A stretch of 64,000 bases of DNA from Strigamia acuminata. Taxonomy: Eukaryota > Arthropoda > Chilopoda > Geophilomorpha > Linotaeniidae. The stretch covers positions 36,358,427 to 36,422,426 of the forward strand of contig OX442315.1 in NCBI GenBank assembly GCA_949358305.1, read 5' to 3'. Below the pieces are notes generated by a model. It worked only from the letters and a program-made list of their open reading frames with translations, ran no database searches and was not told where the DNA came from. The position numbers and the translations under genes are program-made. Below, one piece after another: positions 20,404 through 30,445 of the stretch (position 1 is the stretch's first letter; each line of letters begins with the position of its first letter).

Positions 20404-20608
20404 TGTTGGTTCCTATTCGGTTCCACAAAGATTTCGAATGTCCAAGTAATGAAAACACACGTTGTAACGGGAACATAAAATAACACGTCTTTACTTTACG
20501 GTAAATTTTACAACAATTCAATTGCACGTGCATTACGTGCGTGCAACGTTCACACATTTGATAACGTTAAAACCTTTGATAATTTGTAACAATAGATTAA
20601 ATCTAACA
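20404..20608 (-). repeat. Copia 5' LTR (205 bp)
   Basis: Identical to 15851-16055. Its first codons, read through from the ALKBH2 5' half, give an immediate stop (TGT TAG). Confidence 0.95.
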
Positions 20609-21250
20609 GAAAACCCGTATTTTCGCCAAATCGCCAGAATAGTATTCGGTTTGCTTCTCCAACTGTTGAAACATTTCATCTGCAATGCTCTTTTCAAACA
20701 CAATGCCATAATCTACATCCAAATCCTGTTTAAGAATTTTTTTCCACTTTACCGGATCAATAGCAACAATCGACAACGACGGTGACGAATAACTTGCTGC
20801 CGCAACACTTTCAACTTTAACTTTCTTCGTCGGTGGTTCGAAAAATTGGTGGATTTTTCTCTTGGTACCGGGTTTTTGGGTTGCTGTACCGTACTCATTT
20901 CCTCCAATGGACTTTTTGGTTGATTTGTTTACAGATGGAGACGATGTCCGTTGGTTTTTTTTTTTTTTTACATTTGACGTTCCACTCTCAACAATTTTCT
21001 TCTTTAATTTGTTATTTTCCAGCTCAACTTCAACTTTCAAATGCGTTTCCTTCATCGCAACATTCTCACTTTCATTAGCTTCGCCAGTGTTTTTATTTGA
21101 CTTTCTCCAAAAATCTAATATAGCATTAGCTTTATCACGTGGGATTATTAAACTTCCATTCTTTCCATTTGGTTTCGTCCAATAACTAACGTCAATGTTG
21201 TCCGACTTTTTATTAAAACCACTCATAGCAATGCCGTAATCTTGCCACAT
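20609..21250 (-). pseudogene. ALKBH2: ALKBH2-type DNA dioxygenase, 5' half, split by Copia
   Basis: Encodes the N-terminal part of the AlkB homologue interrupted by the Copia element. A start at 21250 or an in-frame one at 21226 (MSGFNKKSDN) is possible. There is a lysine-rich linker, a PIP-box-like KRKIHQFF followed by a basic PPTKKVKVE (possible nuclear localisation signal), then the start of the dioxygenase fold (YYSGDLAKIRVF). The frame stops two codons into the LTR, so this allele would give about 212 residues with no iron ligand. With one target-duplication copy kept and the element absent, the frame runs without shift into 15850-15360, with no intron: about 375 residues against 261 in human. 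The extra length is in the N-terminal linker. Confidence 0.9.
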
Positions 21251-22045
21251 GAATAAGCAGAGAATCGATCACTGTGTATTTGCTGATTTTTGTACGATGA
21301 TTGAACATTGAATATAAAATACGGAGTACATTATATACGTGTTTAAAACAATGCGCTCGATCTTGATTGGTCGGCGCATACAATTCGCAGGTGAAACGTT
21401 TACCTGGCGGTAATGTCGTACAGTCGTACCTAAACGTAATTTTATTCATATTTTTGCTTCCAGTTCGAGCCCGGTTTCTTTTATAAGCGCCAAAAATGGA
21501 GGAATTTGAACGCAAAAGCGTCGAAAATCGTCATTGTGCAGTGTCCGGGACGACGAAAATAGATAAAATGAGCGATAAATCACCTGGGATTAATACTTAA
21601 TACTTTGAAAATTCGAGAGTGAAAGGTGGAGAAGAGAGTTGTAGTTATGTCGTTCCAGTGCCGGAAGAGTGTTTTCGGTGCGAGGACTGTGGGAAATGAT
21701 CTCGGTTTGGGATTCGGTCGAACATTCGGATCACCATCTGCGTTAAATCGCAGATATCGCAATAATCGCATATCGCTATATATCGCGATATATCGCAAAT
21801 TCGCACAGGCCTATAATTTCGTCACGAAAAAGGTTTTGGTGTTTATGCAGCGAGCGTCTGCAGTGAAGCCATCGTAACAGCGCTTTGCGAGTGTTGAGGA
21901 GCAGCACCTAGTACAGCGACCTTGCTAGCAGGAGCAGCGGTGTCGTGCAGTGAAGCCTTGGTGTCTGGCGCTCGAGCGCTGGACTTGGCGATGGTTTGCG
22001 AGACGTTTAAGGCAATGACGAGAAAAACAAAGTTACTGAATAAGT
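21251..22045. other. Interval upstream of ALKBH2
   Basis: No supported coding region. At 21745-21806 there is a short simple repeat of ATATCGC-like units. The stretch 21880-21990 is GC-richer and adjoins the Gypsy relic, so it may be remnant leader or gag sequence of that element. The ALKBH2 promoter should lie just above 21250. Confidence 0.4.
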
Positions 22046-22176
22046 CTCATCTCTCGTCACCAAGAATGTTTTCTCTGGTGACTGATGGTTTTGATTGAAG
22101 GTGATCGAAGTAAAAAACGAAGCATTCGTTAACAGCTTATTTACACAAAAACGAACACGGAGTATGGAACACTCCA
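22046..22176 (-). mobile_element. Gypsy relic: short LTR plus primer-binding site
   Basis: Read on the minus strand, a roughly 113-bp sequence begins TGGAGTGTTCC (22176), resembling the TGGAGTGTCC start of the intact Gypsy LTR. It ends one base before the same 17-base TGGTGACGAGAGATGAG primer site (22062-22046). I find no pol remnants downstream, so this is probably the 5' end of a mostly deleted related element. Confidence 0.6.
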
Positions 22177-23228
22177 ATAAGATACAAATTACTCCGTATT
22201 TCTTTAAATTCTTTTAATTTCAGTCAATTATTTATAGTTTATTCTTGTCGCAATAAGCCCCACGCTTGTGACAAACTTAAGGCATGATGTATATTTTTTT
22301 AAAAAAATATTTTTAATAAGAGTGCAGTGTAAGTTCTGTGTGACGTCATTTCCATGAATGCAACTACTGTATGTGTAAACTTGTCATGACAACTGTAAAT
22401 GCGGGATGTTAGTTGTTCGCCATTTGTCCGAAAATAATGTCATTTTGTTATTTTGACCATAGGTGCCGCCACAACCACAGGACTAAATCGTTCCAGATTT
22501 TAACAAGAAAATTTGGGTTGGTTGTCAAGTCTTGAACAACTCACTTGTGAATTAAGAAAGGGACATTGTTGGAAAGTCATTTTTAGAAGCATTGCTGGAA
22601 AGCCACGAAGAAAATGCACACAATTTTATATTAATTCACATTTGTGTTGTCATCATTTATTTTTCTACACGGTGATTGTAAAATATCTATAAACACTTGA
22701 AATGAATAACTTAATTTATATTACGTACACTAACAAGTAAGAAGAATTTACGAGACTAATTTTTCTACGTTTTTACGTACCGGTAACAAGTGTTTATTGT
22801 AAAATATTGTCAAATAAAATAAATTTCGGCTCTCACACTCAAGACCTGTTCCAGTTCCGGGATTATTTCCTACAGCTAAACAGAAACCCATCCAGAGCCA
22901 CTTTACGTCGATTTCAACTGATCTGCCAATAGATAAGCTGCAAAACCATGGAACACGAATGCAATATAACCCCCTCTAGTGGCGGCAATTAGTTATTAAC
23001 GGATGCAACTCCGCGTGCTGTTGATGGGCCTTTGTTTCGCTATCGCTATGCTGTCAGTATATCAATTATTTAAAGTTTAAGTAAGAAAAATCGAAATTGG
23101 ACATCAAATAAATTCTCACAAACACTTTTTTCTCTCACAATTCATAATCACTCGTTTGTATTTCACCATTTTCAAAAACTTAACAATTAGGGTTAATTTT
23201 ATTTTGTTTTTTAAATTTATTTCGTAGA
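22177..23228. other. Non-coding interval
   Basis: No gene seen. Around 22335-22370 a TGTGACGTCATT...GAATGCAACTACTG stretch resembles one end of the short inverted-repeat element at 36165-36247. The last part should hold the promoter of the methyltransferase gene starting at 23229. Confidence 0.4.
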
Positions 23229-25189
23229 ATGACGAATCAACTTCAACGCACGATCTGCAACTTGATCCCACCCGACATAAACGAAAGTGAATTTGAAAAG
23301 GCATTACAGACATTAAGCGATGCCTACGCCGTGCCATGGAGTGCGAATTTGGAGCGCCTGGAGTTCCACGATCCGGTTCTGAAACACGCCTATTTTTATA
23401 GATATTGTGCGTGCAACACCAATTGCGTTAAAACCTCGTGGGAGGAATTCGGATGGGAATTGGTGTGGGGTTTGGTGCGTGATTTTTCCCGCAAAGGAAA
23501 AATCCAAGTTTGTTGCATAGGCGGTGGCGCAGGAAGCGACCTCTTGGGGCTGTTTGAATGGCTCAAGAAGAAAAGTATCCCGATTCAAATTCACGGTTTG
23601 ATTTTGGATAAATATGATTGGTCAAAAGAAACATTGGCGTTGTTTCGGGATGTTGATTTGTGTAATCAATATAACTTGAACAATACTAAGTTTCGCAGTT
23701 TTGATTTTTTCAAAGTAAATTTGTTTCTTTATATTGGATGTTGATGATTTATTGTTGTTGGGTTATTTTCAAGGCGCCGATTAATGAAGAAACGAAGATA
23801 CAGGTTGCAAGTGCAGATTTGATCACCATTGTCAAATTCGTGAGCGCTGTAAGTGCTGACAGGAAGAAAATGGAGACTTTAATCGAGAAATTTCGGGTAT
23901 TGTTATTATTCGATCGTTTTTTCAGTGTTGTTTCTAATTTTTTATTCATTTTGTTTCATTGAAACATTTTAGGATTTGTTTTGCTACGTGAAAAAATATG
24001 CTGTGATTCAATTTGTCGACAATAGCGACGACGGTTTTCAGGATATAATGAACCAAGCTGCAATAAGTGCTGGATTATTTCAATTGTGTGAAGTACGTGG
24101 ATTTTTCAAAGGCCCAGCACGTCAGTTTATGCATCTAAATTGTGTTTTTAGTGCTAAAAATGCACATTTATGTGCATAACAATGAATGTTTGTGCTTAAA
24201 TACGTTTTTTTCACCTTTCTGTCGCCAAAGTGAATTTTTGCAGTAGCTGCATTCAAACAAATTATGTTTATAAGTGATTTAGGTGTTAATGTTTTAGACT
24301 TCTAAACTCTATGTTTAGAAAGTCTCATGGAACGGTCATGTCCGTCCGTCCGTCCGTCTGTCCGTCGTCAACAATTCCGCAAAAATTATAACCGCTAGAG
24401 GCAAACAGACAACGGCATTAAATCGAGCATACCTATATATTAGTATCCTAAGGTGTAATCAGATTTCTCCGACCTCCGGTTGAATTAATAAACCGGTTTT
24501 AGTGCACACTTTTAGCGGTGTATTTTATGAAAATTACGGAAATGACGTCATCATGACGACGTCATTTCTGTAATTTTCATGGAAGACGGTTCACACTTGC
24601 GGATACGCCGCGGATACGTTGTATCCGGGGTACGTTGTATCCGGGGTTTGCCGCAAATGAGCTGTGATTGGCTGCGAAATAAAATCGAACTAGAAATATT
24701 TTCTAGTTTTCCACGGATTTATTTTCCGATTGTAGCAAACCTCGGATGCAACAATTCCGCAGCATATCATATCAAATTTTGGTGGGATTTTGTTTGTTGT
24801 TGCTTTATATTGACAACAAAAAAAATTTTTTTTTTTAATTACTTTATTTTCTATTATTTCGGTGTTATATTTAGGGACAAAAGGACAGGGTTTAGAAGTC
24901 TAATGTGTAATGCTTCCCTGCATTACAAATCCCAGCTTGTTTGTTTTGTGATGTAAAAAAATATTTGTAAAAAATACCAAACATGAAAAAAACAACTTTT
25001 GAATGCAGCTACTGTTTGTGTGTTTGTATAATATTGTTTTTATTTTTTTGATTGTTGATTATTTTTTAGTTGAAAAACATTGAAGCTAGTGTCCCATCTG
25101 AACAAAAGGAATCATTGAATCAATGTCGTTTTCTATTTCTCACTGAAAAATCGTTTAAAATATCGGCTTCTCTCTGGATAAAATATTAG
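23229..25189 (+). CDS. Putative SAM-dependent methyltransferase, role unknown (4 exons)
   Basis: I do not recognise a named gene. The spliced model is 23229-23714, 23774-23896, 23973-24092 and 25070-25189, giving 282 residues. All introns are phase 0 with GT-AG ends; the third donor is GTACGT after QLCE. The segment VCCIGGGAGSDLLGLFEWL looks like the glycine-rich motif I of a Rossmann methyltransferase, followed by ILDKYDW as a possible acidic motif. The N-terminus contains LEFHDPVLKHAYFYRYC and several cysteines. Reading past the third donor would give an alternative end at 24179, but the downstream exon ending ASLWIKY has coding character and correct phase. The third intron is 977 bp and holds a MITE-like element. 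A polyadenylation signal AATAAA is at 25345-25350. Confidence 0.75.
24241..25014. mobile_element. MITE-like element (774 bp) in methyltransferase intron 3
   Basis: Bounded by perfect 17-base inverted repeats CAGTAGCTGCATTCAAA and TTTGAATGCAGCTACTG, with TTTG on both outer sides as a possible 4-bp duplication. Inside are a (TCCG)n tract and a palindrome around 24532-24580 centred on ATGACGTCAT-like sequence. No transposase frame is visible. Confidence 0.75.
24341..24370 (+). repeat. (TCCG)n microsatellite
   Basis: About seven TCCG units with one T variant, inside the MITE-like element. Confidence 0.85.
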
Positions 25190-26212
25190 ATTTTGAATTT
25201 TTAAAAATATTTTTATCATTTATTTTTTATACGCAATGTTACATTAAGCTTTAAATATGTGTATTTTAGTTTATTTCAGTTTATATATATGTATCTATAT
25301 ATATATATGTATATCCTCGACGTATATGAAAAAATATGTAGATAAATAAATTTTTTTTTCACCATTTTATTAAGTGTGCTATGGTTTTTGTAATAACAAC
25401 GATTTCGCACGTTCTCAAATAATTGCGCAAATCAAAAGTCGAAATGTCACTATTCGGTTTTAACTGCAAGTGGACTGTATTAAAAAAGCAAGAAGCAGGA
25501 ATGAAGGACTCAAGTGGAAGGATAATGAAATAAACAGGAGTCGGAATGTAACGGCACTTCATTAGATTTAATGCTCCAGCAAAAGCAACAAACATAAAAG
25601 TTTATTTATGTTGCAATCGTTGTTAATTTGTTCAAATGTTCAAATGACAATGCTCGTACTTGTATTATCAGCCAACTGCCCATTGAGAATTTTTGCAACT
25701 CTGGAGAAAATCATTTTGAAAAAAGAGAAAGCTTCTCAAAGGTTTACAAATATTTTTCCACAGTCCCAGAGAAGTGCAACCAAGAACATTTGAAACTACA
25801 ATTAACAGAGCAAGAACCTTGTAGAAAATGGCAAGAAAGGAAATAAGACGGTTTAGGTTTCAGATTTGGCAAATTTGGTTCATCAATCTCCTAATTATTT
25901 AAAACGAGAGGAGGATGAGAGCATCAGGCAGAAGCAGGAGCAGCATCAGGCAGAAGCAGGAGCAACTCCAAATAGTTGGATGTACTGTCTCAAATCAATG
26001 GAGAAATTGATGATCAATAAATAAATATTCATGACAAATTGGTAAATGCTGCAGTGTGCAGTCTTACAATACCAACATTATGCCAACCTGGAGCTCTTTT
26101 AGCATTATCCAGGGATGACCAGAGGTAGAGCAACAGATAATCAAAATGTTCAACAGCCCTTGTCTTTCATTAGGCGCATTCAATCTTAAATGGAGCAGTT
26201 TTTTGTTTGTAT
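25190..26212. other. Non-coding interval with a small tandem repeat
   Basis: An AT microsatellite lies at 25285-25315. A 22-base unit containing CAGGCAGAAGCAGG is duplicated perfectly at 25921-25964. No supported gene between the methyltransferase and repeat X copy 2. Confidence 0.5.
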
Positions 26213-26875
26213 GCCTAAAATGGCGCCAAAGAAATACTAATTCATACTTGCTGAGAAAATGTTAATGAGTGGTCATGAAACCATCAACCTTTTGGAAATC
26301 GAACGCGAATTAAACAACGAATACATTTTTTTGCTTGAAAATGTCATTTTTGAAGTTTATGACCATCTACTGAGCCACCAATCACTTTGAAAATAAAAAC
26401 CTAGTTTCAGAAATCATATTCCAAACTAAAGCACTTGATGTTACAAAAAATGGCAAATGTCATTACCAATCGCAAAAAAAAACCAAACTTGAAAAACCAC
26501 CAAAACCTCAGCCGCTACATATCTGGAAGAAAATACATTCCGAACTAGGCCTACAGTATGCCTAAAATGGCGCCAAAGAATCGACAAAAGAACGGAAGAA
26601 AATAAATGGACCATTTTTTCAAAGAAATACTTGCTGTGAAAATCGCGGAAATGTTAATCCCGTGTCCATGAAACCAATCACCTTTTTTGGAAATCAAACC
26701 CGAATGAAATAACGCGAAAAACGAACACATCATGTCGACCAGCAAAATCTTGCTTTTCACTTCGCTCGAGCTGATCGAGAAGAAATTACGTCACCGATTA
26801 TTGTTGAGTGTACCGTATTGTTTACAGCATCGTCATAAAATCTCAGTAAAACGACCAAAACATCATGGAAATGCA
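26213..26875 (-). repeat. Interspersed repeat X, copy 2 (partly tandem)
   Basis: Matches repeat X copy 1 in the opposite orientation. The GCCTAAAATGGCGCCAAAGAA block occurs twice, near 26216 and 26567, each followed by a TACTTGCTG...GAAACCA...GGAAATC segment, so the copy is a partial tandem dimer. It preserves the sequence across the point where the Gypsy element entered copy 1. Confidence 0.7.
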
Positions 26876-27105
26876 CAAAACGCACATTAGGTCGCTGCAC
26901 TCGACTCTATTTTCTGCCGGGTTGAATTTGACAACCATGATCCTTGGACGAATGAGTCCAAGATTGCATATATTCAGTTAATTTATAATGGATGATCAGA
27001 ATATTTCTTTTTATATTTCCTCGTTATTATCAATTCTTTTTTTACAAGTATTAAACTTTTAACAACTTGAATGCAAACAAATAAAAAAGAAAAAAAATTA
27101 TTTTC

Positions 27106-27111
27106 TTTATT
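27106..27111 (-). terminator. TOE1 polyadenylation signal
   Basis: AATAAA on the minus strand, 35 bases beyond the TOE1 stop codon. Confidence 0.6.
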
Positions 27112-27145
27112 GGAATGAAAAACGTAAAAATTAACTTAAATTAAA

Positions 27146-29637
27146 TTAAACTCCATTTAGCCTTTGGACTTTCTCCAAATAATTTTTCGAATGTTTCGCA
27201 AACTCCGATTTCTGGATGATCAACGGAACATCCTTGCCACTCAAGTAAATCTTGTTAATGGCGTCGTCGATTCGCACACAGTCCGAGTCGCTGTTGGTGC
27301 TGTAGCGCGACAAGAACACCGCCATCACTAGACCCGTCATAAACGCGTCGCATCCCGCCCTGTGACCACTCGATTTCTGACTCAGCCGAATCGTCATCGT
27401 GTCGCTTTCGGCGCTGCTTTTCACCGCTTTCACCGGCGACGATTGGATCTCGCCTTCTTCCAATTCTTCGTTCACGTTTTCGCCTCTTTCCGCTTCGGCT
27501 TTCGGATTTTCCGCAACTTCCGCTGCGTTTTCTACATTTTCCAGAATTTCCATTCCGGTTTGTACATTTTCGTCGTCGTTTCCTGCAACTTCCGATTCGC
27601 TTTTTGGATTTTCTACAATTTCCGGTTCGTTTTTTCCATTCAATCCGAGCGGTTTCTCGTCTTCCTGTTTCTCGCCGTTGGTTTTAGTCTCGTCTCCGTT
27701 GGCTGTTTTGTGCGTGTCTTCTTGGATGTTCCCGCGGTCGAGGTCTATGACTAGTTCGTCGCTGTCGAATTTGTCGTCGTTTCCGTTTCCGGTTAGATCC
27801 ATCTCGACTGTTTCTGGAATTTCGTTTTTCGCTCGTTTGTTTTTATCTTTTTTCTGTCTTTTCCTGCATTTTCTTTTCCTTTTCTTCCCTTTGATGCTCG
27901 TTTCCATGTCGAGCACGCAATCCACGTTGTGGGATAAGGTACACGAATGGCCGTTTGGACACCAGCCGTGGTTCTGGAAAAGTTTAATCTCATTTATCAT
28001 TTGTGGTGCGAATAAATTAAAAAATAAAAATGAATTGCCCATGGCTTATTAAAAATATCTCTTCCAAAATTTTAGCCAAAAAAAGACATTTTCAGAAATA
28101 AACAGAAACAATGTTTACAAATTTAAACGAGAGACAGAATCTGTAAATTTACAGAAATAAAGAGAAATTATTGTAAATTTACAGAAATGAAAAGAAATTC
28201 CTGTAAATTAACAAAAACCACGTGTAAATGACCATAAATTATCCGTAAATGACCAGAAATCGTCTGTATAAATACCAGAGATTGTCAATTTACAGGTATA
28301 TCTTTACATAAATTATCAGAAACAACCGGTTTACTTCCAAATATCTTTTCCCTTAATTTCAACCTAAACTTCAACAATTTTCTACACTAAGCCCACAATT
28401 TAAACATCAAACCGTCATTAGAAGAGCCACAAATGAAGCAAAATGCACCTACAAACACGTTGAAAAGCACTTACAGCATAAGTCATGCACACTTTCGACG
28501 AAGCCACCGTCTTGGCTCCAGTTGTGTCTATCCCCAAATTCTTAAACTCGATGCATTTCAGATGACCGTGTTGCAGAAACTGAATCTCAACGTGCTTATC
28601 AGAGCTGGACAGTTCGTCATTTTCCCTTTGTCTACAAAAACAAACCATTAAATAACCATTTTAATTTTAACATCAACCGATTCAAACTTACATTCGCCTA
28701 AAAATATACTCCAAGTACGAAGCCGGCGTCCGGGCCTTGAATTCCGCGATGTACTTCGTGTCGTATATTCCGGAGCAGTAAATTTGATTGATGTCCTTGA
28801 GGAATGTTTGCAACACTGAAGGCAACTCTGCGTACCAACACTGATGCATGAACACGAGGTCTATGAGTGCGTTGTGCAGTATGATGCTTCGTCCACTTCG
28901 TGTGATCTCCAGAAACAGTTGGCGAATGCACGGCTTGTCTTGCACTTGATTACACTGGAATTAAAAATTAAAAATAAATTAAATATCGAACTCGGGAACA
29001 AAAATGCAAAAAGCACGAATTTAGCTCGATTTTCTATACCCTGTCGTTTCCTTTGTAGTACGGGATTCCTTGTGTGTACTGTTTATTAAAGTCAAATCCG
29101 TGTCCAACTAGGAACTGCAATGCTTCAGGTTCGACCACGTATTCGTCGGTGCACAAAGCGGTTAAATTAAACGTCTGCACCAAATAATTCCACGATTCTT
29201 TATCGCTTTCCGTTTCATCCCGCCGAAGTTGGAAGCAAGAAATGCCGAATGATATAATGGAACGTGATTTAGCGGCCAAGCAAATCGCTTTGTAACGTTC
29301 TTCCACGCATCTGAAAGCAAAAATACGTGAGTTTCGTACGAAAACTGACATTTTTTCGACCAACATCGACGAATACGTTCGAAATAACGGGTTTTAAGAA
29401 GCAACATACCTAGCATTTATACCTCTTCTGTTTCCAATACCACTTAGTTCCTTTAAAAATAGAAAGAATTTATTTAATTTTTCATTTTTCATTTAGATTT
29501 TTCAATTTTTTTCGTATACTTACTGTATCAATTGCAATGAAGGATGAGGTTTTGACCGCTAACAGAATAGCTGGCCATAAATGAACAAAATTATCTTTAT
29601 GTACGTCAATAATAGGAACGGCTTCAAAATCTGCCAT
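27146..29637 (-). CDS. TOE1: TOE1-like DEDD 3'-5' exoribonuclease (6 exons)
   Basis: TOE1 trims 3' ends of small nuclear RNAs in Cajal bodies (family knowledge). Minus-strand exons: 29524-29637, 29410-29450, 29040-29310, 28692-28954, 28475-28631, 27146-27973, giving 557 residues. The catalytic acids are D37 and E39 (AIDT|ELSG, split by intron 1), D174 (HNALIDLVF) and D491 within [11 protein letters not shown], where H486 supplies the DEDDh histidine. A CCCH zinc finger (C-x8-C-x5-C-x3-H around GWCPNGHSC) is split by intron 5. A KKRKRKC-type basic run suggests nuclear entry, and a long acidic, low-complexity linker separates the finger from the last catalytic motif. The start at 29637 (GAAATGG context, [12 protein letters not shown]) is preferred to an in-frame ATG at 29727. 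All splice sites are GT-AG and in phase. Confidence 0.93.
28141..28230. repeat. 30-bp tandem repeat in TOE1 intron 5
   Basis: Three adjacent 30-base units each starting YTGTAAATTWACARAAA, with more degenerate copies trailing to about 28300. Confidence 0.75.
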
Positions 29638-30280
29638 TTCTTTTTCTCTCAGATTCGAATGTCTGCAAGAAATTAAACAGCACCTGGCTTGAGTATGCCT
29701 ATTTTCTATCTCAAAAAGGCATGGCACCGTACTACTGCGCCGTCTAACGGTAAATTAAACAACTAACTGTCACGACGCTTTGTGTATTTATTTGTTTAAA
29801 AAATTATATTTTTATTAATTAAAAATTCATTTGTAATGAATTTTCTTTTAAAATATTTTAGTACTATATTTTTTCATTGTAAAAATAATCGATGTTTATT
29901 GGCTTTCGTTTCATTATGTTGTATGTTTTAAAAAAATTATTTTTATTTACATAATTACATCAAACAATTTTAGCAACAATTTTTGTGTAAACAAACAATT
30001 ATTAGAAGCAATCCTCCATAAAATAAATATCTTGATCATTTTTACTTTTCGATATGTCCTATTTTCCCATTTTACTTCGCCGGCAACACTCAACCAATCA
30101 AATCGCTCTTCTGGTGGCAAAATCGAGAAACCCATTCTAATAGTGTGCGTCATTCCCTCGACTCGTGTATGCACAATCTTGTCGGAGAAAGTTGGGTTCG
30201 TTTCCGGGTTGTGGAAACATAGTCATTCCCAAAGAACGATAGAAATGTTAGTGTAACATGAGTGACAATCTATTTTAATT
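29638..30280. promoter_or_regulatory. Shared upstream region of divergent genes
   Basis: About 640 bp between the TOE1 start (minus) and the first coding exon at 30281 (plus). The head-to-head layout suggests a bidirectional promoter. No TATA box stands out reliably in this AT-rich DNA. Confidence 0.4.
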
Positions 30281-30445
30281 ATGTGCAACACGGACGACCT
30301 AGCGGAGCGATGTCGCGTGTTTTACCAACATCGGCTGCAAGTGGCCGAACGATTCCGCGCGGAGGAAGCGCGCTTGCCGCCGGATGATGCGCTTTCGCCG
30401 GGGACCGGTCTCGATCTAGCGATGAAGCGATTGAGAAGAGAAATT
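30281..30445 (+). CDS. First coding exon of an unidentified gene
   Basis: An ATG with A at -3 opens 55 codons (MCNTDDLAERCRVFYQHRLQ to LAMKRLRREI), ending at a strong GTAAGT donor in phase 0. The exon is clearly richer in GC and CpG than its surroundings, as coding exons are here. The end GLDLAMKRLRREI is predicted helical and vaguely recalls the start of the coiled coil in LURAP1/FAM167-type adaptor proteins. That is a weak guess. I could not place the next exon with confidence; one candidate terminal exon on this strand is at 40240-40373. The gene is partial here and would be divergent from TOE1. Confidence 0.5.

Larger units (their letters stand above)
15851..20608 (-). mobile_element. Ty1/Copia LTR retrotransposon inserted in ALKBH2
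   Basis: A complete element read on the minus strand: identical 205-bp LTRs at both ends, an initiator-Met-like primer site, a purine tract, one intact gag-pol frame and a 5-bp target duplication (GAAAA at 15846-15850 and 20609-20613). I found no difference between the two LTRs, so the insertion is very young. It lies in the same orientation as the host gene it interrupts. Confidence 0.96.

Noticed and set aside
24339-24372. CRISPR-like or regulatory reading of the TCCG run
   Set aside because: It is a simple tetranucleotide microsatellite in a eukaryotic intron with no spacers.
27362-28052. Long plus-strand frames opposite TOE1's last exon
   Set aside because: Antisense shadow of the acidic, low-complexity TOE1 linker.
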